Under the pieces are notes generated by a model, which did not search any database, had not been told where the DNA came from, and worked only from the letters and a program-made list of their open reading frames with translations. The position numbers were made by a program, and so were the translations under genes. This document shows, in pieces, positions 1-5,524 of a stretch of DNA of 8,921 nucleotides. The stretch comes from Alkalimonas sp. (lineage in GTDB: Bacteria; Pseudomonadota; Gammaproteobacteria; Enterobacterales; Alteromonadaceae): NCBI GenBank assembly GCA_007117525.1, contig SKGJ01000028.1, positions 1 through 8,921 on the forward strand, given 5' to 3'. Within the stretch, counting starts at the first letter, position 1. Every line of letters starts with the position of its first letter.

Positions 1-1304
1 GCTGGAGCAGCTTCTCCAAGGTTACCAGCATGCCCCTCGCCCTCACTGGTCCAGCTGTAATAATTGCTTGCCGCGCGCAGACTGGCACTTGCAACACTGG
101 CCGCCGCAGGTTCTTTCACCTCCCAGATAAGCCCGGTTACATTGTCCCGCACACAGGCAAAATCGGTGGCATCACGCGGCAGTTCATCACCATAAGGGTC
201 CAGTTTGCTTAAATCGAAGCCTGCACGTCCCACACCCGTTTTATTCAGTAAAGACGCTATCGCATCGCGTCCAAAATCAGCATCTTGCCTGGGATAAGCC
301 TGATCATCGCAGGCAATCTGACCCAAACTATCGTAACACTGGCTTTGGCCGGTATCGACCCGATAATGCAAACCTGAAGATAACACTGTCAAGACCACCT
401 CATCGCTTGCCTGGGCACCGGTACTGTCCTGTACCTGCAGCTGAAAACGTAGCTCAGGATGCTGCCTGCTGTCCGGCACGACAAAGTTGGTATGGCAAGC
501 CTCGGCATCCATCAACTGGACCGGCGATCCGGCAAGCTGTGTCCAGTGACAATCGACAGCACTGCGCAAAGAGGCAGAGTTTGAGCCATCCAACCAGCTG
601 GTGTGAAACTCCAGAACGGTTCGATCCAAACCTGCATCGGCATAAATCCCTGCGGTATTGCCCTGCACCAACAGCACAACCTCCAAAGCATCCGACAACC
701 CGGCTTCATTCTGCACAAAAAGCTCAAACCGGAATTCGCTATCGTCCGCCAACAACGGAGCCTTCAATAACAGAACGGGCTGATTGATTGGCTGCTGCAA
801 CCAGGCAACAGGCCCTGCAACTTGTTGCCATAAAAAGGAAAGTGCTTGCCCTTCTGGATCAAAAGAGTCGCTTGCATCCAGTTGAATGTATTGGCCTGTA
901 GTCGCATAGTTTCCATCAGCCAAACCGCCTTGCACCAAAGCAACCGGCGCCGATACAGGACGCATGACATCCACCTGAACCCGGTCACGCAATAAACGCC
1001 CGTCGCTCAGGGTATAGCGAACCTCAAAAATTAAACGGGACTCAGGAAGGTCATCTGGCAAAGGTATCGAGATGGTTGCTCCACTGAAAGGAAAATCAGC
1101 CAGTGCTGGCCCACTGAGTTGATGCCAGCTAAAGTCCCCGCCAGGCGGGTCGCCTTTTGCACTCAAGTTAAGCGTAGCGCCGGCATACAGCTGCTGATCC
1201 AGCCCAGCATTGACGCTGGCAAGATCGTCCGCTTGTGTGCCTTTATCACCGCAAGCGATGAGCAACAAGCACAGCAAAGACATCAAGCAATAGCGGTTCA
1301 ACAT
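1..1304 (-). CDS. Ig/PKD-like and Lcl_C (DUF1566) domain lipoprotein, C-terminus cut by window edge
   Basis: Reading the minus strand from ATG at 1304 gives 434 uninterrupted codons to the window edge, so the gene is 3'-truncated here. The first 18 residues are a lipoprotein signal peptide: a hydrophobic stretch ending in the lipobox LIAC with Cys18. Gly19 and Asp20 follow, so there is no Asp at +2 and sorting to the outer membrane is expected. Three Ig/PKD-like beta modules follow at about residues 30-115, 118-215 and 220-307. They carry the recurrent pattern of a 'DAG/DAS..DP.G' turn and 'W.Q.AGP'. From about residue 311 the sequence changes to a Cys-containing segment (C323, C332, C384) with 'CVRDNVTGLIWEVK' at 384-397, which is typical of the Lcl_C/DUF1566 family. 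A Shine-Dalgarno AAGGAG (1315-1320) lies 10 nt before the ATG. It starts 79 nt after the FapA-like gene and may share its transcript. Its role is unknown; a surface-exposed binding or adhesion function is inference only. Confidence 0.88.
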   Translation of the reverse strand, partial: MLNRYCLMSLLCLLLIACGDKGTQADDLASVNAGLDQQLYAGATLNLSAKGDPPGGDFSWHQLSGPALADFPFSGATISIPLPDDLPESRLIFEVRYTLSDGRLLRDRVQVDVMRPVSAPVALVQGGLADGNYATTGQYIQLDASDSFDPEGQALSFLWQQVAGPVAWLQQPINQPVLLLKAPLLADDSEFRFELFVQNEAGLSDALEVVLLVQGNTAGIYADAGLDRTVLEFHTSWLDGSNSASLRSAVDCHWTQLAGSPVQLMDAEACHTNFVVPDSRQHPELRFQLQVQDSTGAQASDEVVLTVLSSGLHYRVDTGQSQCYDSLGQIACDDQAYPRQDADFGRDAIASLLNKTGVGRAGFDLSKLDPYGDELPRDATDFACVRDNVTGLIWEVKEPAAASVASASLRAASNYYSWTSEGEGHAGNLGEAAP

Positions 1305-1361
1305 GGCTCCGTCTCTCCTTTAGGGCAAATTGAATCTCCCTGGAAGACAGTAGCACTGCAA

Positions 1362-1376
1362 GCTTTAGGCCAAAGC
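1362..1376 (-). terminator. Weak hairpin after the FapA-like gene
   Basis: GCTTT and AAAGC pair around a 5-nt loop just past the FapA-like stop codon. The stem is only 5 bp and has no T-run after it on the minus strand. It would be a poor intrinsic terminator, and read-through into the lipoprotein gene is plausible. Confidence 0.15.
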
Positions 1377-1383
1377 CCTTCGC

Positions 1384-3081
1384 TTACAGTGGCTCAATCT
1401 CAGGTTTGACACCGACCAAGTGAATTTTAGAGGGACCATATTCGCGCCGGCTACGGACAATTTCTTTATCGAAGTGCACTTCCACTGCAGAAAACAGCTC
1501 GTTACGGGCAATGACTTCCGCTTGCGCTAACAAGGCTTTGCGCTGCTCTTCCAGTTTACGGATATCCGCTATCAGCTCGGTCGCTGTGCGGCGATAATCT
1601 TCAAACTCGGTGGTTAACTCATTCAGACGCGCTTCAATGGCGGCACTGCCTTCAAGTTTTTTAAACTGCTCTATTTTTTCTTTTACACCTTCCATATCGT
1701 GCTTCAAGCCGGTGACACTGGCCCTGAGGACCTCCTGCTTTTCCACGATGGGATCGGTCAGTCGATTTAGTCGAATCAAAATAGAGCTGATGGACAAAGC
1801 ACCAATACTGCCCGCATAGACACCTTTATCCAGATAGAAGTTGCCACCGATAATTTTTCCGGTGGGTTTTTCTTCGGGACCGGCATAGACACTATGTGCT
1901 TCTACCGCACTGTGCACCAACTGCTTGTTGACATAGAGATTACCGCCACAACCGAAACGGGCATACTGCGCCATATTGCACTGGATATCGCCTTTGGCTT
2001 TGACCACCGTGCTGTACTCACTTTCAGCATCCGGGTTGGATATTTGGTGTCCTATCACCGCCCCTTGAATGGTGACATCGCCACCGGCTTCCAACAAAGT
2101 CCCTTCGACAATACCTTTGACAAAAATATTGCCACCAGCAATAACTTTCAGGCTTTCATGCACATCACCATTGACCACCACCGAGCCTTTAAAAATTATG
2201 TGGCCGGTGCTGTTATCCACTTCCTTAACACTGAAGACATCATCGACAGTGGCACCTGCCTCAATGACCCGCGGCAGACCATCCTTTGTTGCTTTTAATA
2301 AATCCGGATCTTCTGCGGATAAACCAACTCCCTCCCCCAGGTTCCATTCAACCGTTAAGCCTGGCATCGCCGGTATGGGTTCACCTGTGACCGTCATGCC
2401 TTCTTTACCGGTGGTGGGAGGGTGCCGACGCATCAGAGGCTCACCCGGCGCAATGGAGGGGATCACACCAAAATCACGCAAGTCTGCTTTTTTATCTTCA
2501 GGATTTAACACCGGGCGATTGCGGCGACTTTCCATGGACGGGATCAGAGGTTCAAAACGCGAGTTCTCGCCCTGAGTCACAGCACGCCCTTGGGCAATAA
2601 CGTGCTTTAACTTGGTGCCAGGCTCGGCTTTGCTGGCCTGAGCCACCAGATGAATAATGTTATTTTTGATAAACCCAAAAACAATTCCCTCTTTTTGGGC
2701 CGCTTTCACCAAAGCATTGGCAGAAACCGGCTCGCCACCGTAGGCTGCAGTAATGTGTGCTGACGCAGACATTTTGTCTTCGGCAATGTTGAAGCTCAAC
2801 TCAGCCGGAATTTTCTCAGCCACCCAATAGGTGAGCTCTTTACTCCCGGGAGCCTGTAGCTTCTCTTTGACCTTTTGCTGCTCTTGCTCGTAATGAGCCA
2901 ACAAATTCTTAATTTGCTCCGGCACCAGCTTGCAACGTCCAAAGCCCGCTGCCTGCAAGTGCTCTTTCAGCACATCAACAGTCAGCGCTTGCTCAGCAAC
3001 AGGGACCACAGCATGTACCTGCTGCTCTTTTTCTAGAAAACGGATGGCCGACTCACTCACAGGACAAAAGCACCACAACAT
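1384..3081 (-). CDS. FapA-like DUF342 domain protein
   Basis: The 565-aa protein belongs to the DUF342/FapA family. The N-terminal part (about 10-190) is a mixed alpha/beta region. A segment with the family's 'TTGKEGMTVTGEPIPAMPG' signature lies at 223-241. A glycine-rich right-handed beta-helix follows at about 293-425, seen as repeats such as 'GSVVVNGDV', 'AGGNIFVKG', 'AGGDVTIQG' and 'IGGNFYLDKG'. A long charged coiled coil lies at about 445-520, and a short beta tail ends in 'SKIHLVGVKPEIEPL'. There is no signal peptide or membrane segment, so it is cytoplasmic. In Vibrio vulnificus FapA is needed for polar flagellation and binds the glucose phosphotransferase protein EIIA-Glc. No flagellar or chemotaxis gene is visible here, so that role is not established for this copy. 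The start is uncertain: ATG 3081 is the first possible start after an in-frame stop (TAG 3096-3094) but has no Shine-Dalgarno. GTG at 3060 would give a 558-aa protein beginning MSESAIRF and also lacks a clear one. Confidence 0.9.
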   Translation of the reverse strand: MLWCFCPVSESAIRFLEKEQQVHAVVPVAEQALTVDVLKEHLQAAGFGRCKLVPEQIKNLLAHYEQEQQKVKEKLQAPGSKELTYWVAEKIPAELSFNIAEDKMSASAHITAAYGGEPVSANALVKAAQKEGIVFGFIKNNIIHLVAQASKAEPGTKLKHVIAQGRAVTQGENSRFEPLIPSMESRRNRPVLNPEDKKADLRDFGVIPSIAPGEPLMRRHPPTTGKEGMTVTGEPIPAMPGLTVEWNLGEGVGLSAEDPDLLKATKDGLPRVIEAGATVDDVFSVKEVDNSTGHIIFKGSVVVNGDVHESLKVIAGGNIFVKGIVEGTLLEAGGDVTIQGAVIGHQISNPDAESEYSTVVKAKGDIQCNMAQYARFGCGGNLYVNKQLVHSAVEAHSVYAGPEEKPTGKIIGGNFYLDKGVYAGSIGALSISSILIRLNRLTDPIVEKQEVLRASVTGLKHDMEGVKEKIEQFKKLEGSAAIEARLNELTTEFEDYRRTATELIADIRKLEEQRKALLAQAEVIARNELFSAVEVHFDKEIVRSRREYGPSKIHLVGVKPEIEPL

Positions 3082-3122
3082 GTTGTCATAGTGCTAATGA
3101 AACAAAAAAGGAGCAGAAAGGC

Positions 3123-3151
3123 AAGCCCTGTACCTACTTTGCACAGGGCTT
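3123..3151 (-). terminator. Inverted repeat between the 111-aa gene and the FapA-like gene
   Basis: AAGCCCTGT and ACAGGGCTT form a perfect 9-bp stem with an 11-nt loop, 9 nt past the stop of the 111-aa gene. On the minus strand the T-run (TTTTTT) comes about 12 nt after the stem, interrupted by GCCTTTCTGCTCC. This is not a textbook intrinsic terminator. It could be an inefficient terminator, an RNA-processing or stabilising hairpin, or part of the FapA-like gene's 5' leader. Confidence 0.4.
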
Positions 3152-3160
3152 AAGTGCAGA

Positions 3161-3496
3161 TTAGATATAATTATCCTGATGCACCCGGATAAAAAGGTTG
3201 GTATTGGATTTGCTATAGTCGATTTTGTATTCTTTATTGTTCAGTGCCTGTACAAAAAGCAAAGTTTTACACTCGCCAAAAACATCGGTGCTGGAGATAT
3301 CGACCAACTCCAAATAGCGCTCTTTGGCTTCGGCTCTGTTGGCCGGAACTGGCTCATTAAATGGCTTCACGCCGTGGCGTGTTACGATAAGTGGCGGATC
3401 TTCATCATCATTAATAATGACAAGGTCAACTTTCTTTTGCTTGTGGATAATGGTATTCCGGCCACTGACCAGAAATGCTTTTTCGTAATTATTCAT
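3161..3496 (-). CDS. Hypothetical 111-aa protein
   Basis: I do not recognise a family. The protein is soluble-looking and charged, with no signal peptide, membrane segment or Cys pair. It begins MNNYEKAFLVSGRNTIIHKQ, has a beta-rich N-terminal half ('KKVDLVIINDDEDPPLIVTRHG'), a probable helix at about 53-66 ('ANRAEAKERYLELV') and a beta-rich end ('NTNLFIRVHQDNYI'). ATG 3496 is the only start, because an in-frame TAG lies at 3505-3503. A weak AGG (3507-3505) sits 8 nt upstream. A good sigma70-type promoter lies just upstream. GC is about 41% by hand count against roughly 50% around it, which may mean acquisition from elsewhere. A 114-aa frame on the plus strand overlaps it almost completely, but it lacks a comparable promoter and reads like a shadow. 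Function is unknown. Confidence 0.65.
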   Translation of the reverse strand: MNNYEKAFLVSGRNTIIHKQKKVDLVIINDDEDPPLIVTRHGVKPFNEPVPANRAEAKERYLELVDISSTDVFGECKTLLFVQALNNKEYKIDYSKSNTNLFIRVHQDNYI

Positions 3497-3520
3497 GCAT
3501 TGCTACCTGACGTCATCCTG

Positions 3521-3534
3521 TAAAATTAATTTTA
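3521..3534. repeat. 14-bp AT palindrome at the promoter of the 111-aa gene
   Basis: TAAAATTAATTTTA is a perfect 14-bp palindrome. It overlaps the last base of the predicted -10 box and is centred on the predicted transcription start (about 3527). This placement would suit a repressor site, but an all-A/T palindrome can also arise by chance in an AT-rich spacer. Confidence 0.35.
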
Positions 3535-3562
3535 TTATGATACAGCCATTCTGAACTGTCTA
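3534..3562 (-). promoter_or_regulatory. Sigma70-type promoter of the 111-aa gene
   Basis: On the minus strand TAGACA (3562-3557) and CATAAT (3539-3534) are separated by exactly 17 nt. Each matches the TTGACA/TATAAT consensus at 5 of 6 positions. The predicted start is near 3527, giving a leader of about 31 nt before ATG 3496. The -35 box begins just 3 nt past the stop codon of the DUF2982-like gene, so the small gene and those after it can be transcribed independently. Confidence 0.55.
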
Positions 3563-3564
3563 GC

Positions 3565-4263
3565 CTAAGAGCCTGACTCCATGGCTGTGGTGAGTTGCTG
3601 CATTCGCAGTAAATTCACTTCCTTACAAAACTGCGCAGCCGGGGCATCAATGCAATTCAGCGGGATAAAGAGTTCGTAACCACAAAACTGTCCAAGCTTT
3701 TGCATCCGGTTGGCAAACATGGCCAGAATGCCATCATAGTTCTGCTGCGGAGTCGAGAACCGATCCTTTTCTGCCAACCACTCAGTAGCACACTGGCCTT
3801 GTGGGCACTTTTCTTTTAATACAGCAAACCAAAGTGCGCGCTGCTCCATCATCAGTTTAATGGCAAGACGCAGTGGCAAATGCTGCAAAAAAGCATGAAA
3901 GTCGGTGACTTTAAAAGCAATGTAATTGACTTCATGCTCCAAATCAGGCTGAGGGCTGCAATGGCTAAAGGCCTGCCAGGGCAACAACCAACTCCCTTTT
4001 CGATGGTGGTAGTGCAAGCCTTGCTCATCGCAAACCACCCCATACAATGGCTCGGATAATTTCGCCCACCCTGCGAAGATGCCAATAGCGGATGCGATAA
4101 AGGCAATCGCCAGCATGGGGGTTGCTTGCTCGACAAACAACCAGCTAAACAATGCCAACACCACAAAAACGCCGGCACTGATCAACAAGGTGATGGCACC
4201 ACCTTCATTACCACTGGCTTTGTAGCGCTTAAAAGGAGCTCCGCTCTCATCGACTGCTGTCAT
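3565..4263 (-). CDS. DUF2982-like inner-membrane protein
   Basis: The 232-aa protein has two adjacent membrane segments at about 23-44 and 48-67. A longer cytoplasmic part follows with 'GLHYHHRKGSWLLPWQAF' (82-99), a 'YIAFKVTDFHAFLQHLP' strand-helix pair and 'RLAIKLMMEQRALWFAVLK'. This layout (two-helix anchor, then a PH-like beta sheet with a Trp-rich strand and an 'EQR' helix) agrees with my recollection of DUF2982, a family of unknown function in Gammaproteobacteria. The assignment is from memory of the family pattern, not a search. ATG 4263 is preferred over the upstream in-frame TTG 4269 because AGAGGA lies 10 nt before the ATG and only 4 nt before the TTG. It is transcribed away from the RND pump operon and ends 68 nt before the 111-aa gene. 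No role is known. Confidence 0.8.
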   Translation of the reverse strand: MTAVDESGAPFKRYKASGNEGGAITLLISAGVFVVLALFSWLFVEQATPMLAIAFIASAIGIFAGWAKLSEPLYGVVCDEQGLHYHHRKGSWLLPWQAFSHCSPQPDLEHEVNYIAFKVTDFHAFLQHLPLRLAIKLMMEQRALWFAVLKEKCPQGQCATEWLAEKDRFSTPQQNYDGILAMFANRMQKLGQFCGYELFIPLNCIDAPAAQFCKEVNLLRMQQLTTAMESGS

Positions 4264-4468
4264 GCCCAAAAAGTCCTCTGCTGCTTCGCTCTTTACTATA
4301 CTGGATTCGATAAATGCTTGCTATCTTGGGCCAGATCAGTTGCGGCTCCTTTATACGACCAATACCGGCTTCACTGCGACAACATGAAATCCAAACGTCG
4401 CTAATTTACATACAATAGGGGTGCTTGCACCAAGCGCACATGCATTGATTTTAATGACTGGAGTTGTT
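4264..4468. promoter_or_regulatory. Divergent intergenic region between DUF2982-like gene and RND operon
   Basis: About 205 bp carries control signals for two opposite transcripts. On the minus strand TATAGT (4300-4295) is a fair -10 box about 31 nt from ATG 4263, with no clear -35. On the plus strand TACAAT (4411-4416) is a good -10 box, 52 nt before the pump operon start at GTG 4469, again with no convincing -35. A 5-bp inverted repeat (GCGAC 4376-4380, GTCGC 4397-4401) sits just before TACAAT and could be operator half-sites or chance. No regulator gene adjoins. Confidence 0.4.
4460..4463 (+). promoter_or_regulatory. Shine-Dalgarno that decides the adaptor start
   Basis: GGAG lies 5 nt before GTG 4469. 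The frame is open further upstream to GTG 4421, and ATG 4454 is also in frame, but neither has a comparable site. This makes GTG 4469 the best start and puts the hydrophobic signal anchor right at the N-terminus. Confidence 0.55.
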
Positions 4469-5521
4469 GTGGCTAAAAAATATTCTGCCATTGTCCTTTT
4501 CTTGCTAACCGCCCTCGCGTTGTTGGCAGCCTATTTATTTTACCAAACCCAGCAAGAGACCAATGGTCAGCGGCCGCCTGCCAGGGCTATCGCTGTCAAG
4601 ACCTCACATGCCAGCATGCAACCACTGGCGCGGCAAGTCAATGCATTGGGTACTGGCTTAGCCAACGACTCGGTTCAACTGATTGCATCCAGCAGCGAGT
4701 ACCTCACCTATCTCAATGTGATTGAAGGTCAAAGTGTGCAAGCAGGTGACGTGATTGCCCGCCTGAATGATGTGGAGCAACGTGCAAGGGTTGCGGAGTT
4801 GCAAGCGCAATTAACCGAGCAGCAGCGCCAGTTAGAGCGTCTGAAGAACCTAGCAGCCACCCAGGCTGCGGCACAGTCCATGCTCGATGAGCAGCAAAGC
4901 AGGGTTAATACCACCCTGGCCCAATTGGAAAGTGCCGAGTCACGCTTACGGCAAATGACCATTCGAGCCCCTTTTGATGGCGTGCTTGGTCTTCGCACGG
5001 TCAGCCAGGGTGCCTTTGTCAACAGTGGCAGTATCATCACTACGCTGGATAATATTGCTCAGCTTCGGGTTGAGTTTAATGTTCCTGAACGCTTCATTGC
5101 TGAGCTTGCCGTTGGCATGCCAGTCGCCATTCGCAACATCGCTTTTCGCAATGAAGTTTTTGAAGGTCAGATTAAAGCCATTGACCCCCGCATTGATCCG
5201 GTGACTCGTTCAGTGCGGGTGCATGGTGTGGTTGATAATCAGGATCTGCGGCTGCGCCCCGGCATGCTGCTGGATGTTCGGGTTACCTTGACCAATCAAG
5301 ATGTATTGATGGTGCCGGAAAATGCCTTGGTGCCGCTGCAGAACCGCCAGTATGCTTTTACAGTCGGCGAAGACGATAGAGTCACCCAGGTTCAGGTACA
5401 GGTGGGCGAACGGATCCCGGGCTGGGCCGAAATCCTGGATGGTCTTGCCGATGGCGATGAGATTATTGTCGAGGGCGTGCAAAAAGTACGCACTGGCGTC
5501 ACCATTCGTCGGGCGGAGTAA
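4469..5521 (+). CDS. RND efflux periplasmic adaptor subunit (membrane fusion protein)
   Basis: From GTG 4469 the protein is 350 aa, normal for short HlyD/AcrA-type adaptors. It has an N-terminal membrane anchor or signal (about 6-25, after MAKKY) with no lipobox Cys. The first lipoyl half-motif is at about 84-100 ('VIEGQSVQAGDVIARLN'), and an alpha-helical hairpin rich in Gln, Glu and Leu lies at about 103-162. The second lipoyl half has the family signature 'IRAPFDGVLGLR' at 165-176. A beta-barrel follows at about 200-273 ('VEFNVPERF', 'AIDPRIDPVTRSVRV') and a membrane-proximal domain to the end ('GLADGDEIIVEGVQKVR'). The adaptor joins the inner-membrane pump to an outer-membrane channel in the periplasm. 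The pump gene follows after 3 nt, so the two are co-transcribed and probably translationally coupled. No outer-membrane factor gene follows, so a TolC-like channel from elsewhere is inferred. The substrate cannot be read from the sequence. Confidence 0.93.
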   Translation: MAKKYSAIVLFLLTALALLAAYLFYQTQQETNGQRPPARAIAVKTSHASMQPLARQVNALGTGLANDSVQLIASSSEYLTYLNVIEGQSVQAGDVIARLNDVEQRARVAELQAQLTEQQRQLERLKNLAATQAAAQSMLDEQQSRVNTTLAQLESAESRLRQMTIRAPFDGVLGLRTVSQGAFVNSGSIITTLDNIAQLRVEFNVPERFIAELAVGMPVAIRNIAFRNEVFEGQIKAIDPRIDPVTRSVRVHGVVDNQDLRLRPGMLLDVRVTLTNQDVLMVPENALVPLQNRQYAFTVGEDDRVTQVQVQVGERIPGWAEILDGLADGDEIIVEGVQKVRTGVTIRRAE

Positions 5522-5524
5522 CCT

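Noticed and set aside
407..787. 126-aa plus-strand frame and several short minus frames in 1-1304
   Set aside because: They lie inside the lipoprotein reading frame, which has a signal peptide, Shine-Dalgarno and domain signatures. Their compositions look random.
1894..2575. Two plus-strand open frames (1894-2298 and 2069-2575) opposite the FapA-like gene
   Set aside because: Both are fully inside a well-supported minus-strand gene, overlap each other in different frames and have no recognisable protein features.
3508..3515. TGACGTCA octamer palindrome
   Set aside because: An 8-bp palindrome is expected by chance at this scale, and the eukaryotic CRE resemblance has no meaning in a bacterial context.
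3493..3516. Seven-codon minus-strand leader ORF whose stop overlaps the start of the 111-aa gene (ATGA)
   Set aside because: The overlap would suit translational coupling, but its ATG has no properly spaced ribosome site and the peptide has no regulatory pattern.
3179..3523. 114-aa plus-strand frame opposite the 111-aa gene
   Set aside because: It overlaps the minus-strand gene almost fully. I see no clear ribosome site or promoter for it, and its Phe/Ile-rich runs look like reverse reading of Lys/Asn-rich codons.
4384..4404. Six-codon mini-ORF MKSKRR upstream of the pump operon
   Set aside because: It has no Shine-Dalgarno, lies upstream of the candidate -10 box at 4411 and so may not be transcribed, and is short enough to arise by chance.
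4126..4404. 92-aa plus-strand frame across the DUF2982-like gene start and intergenic region
   Set aside because: Most of it is antisense to the DUF2982-like N-terminus, it shows no conserved-looking features, and it has no downstream link to the pump operon.
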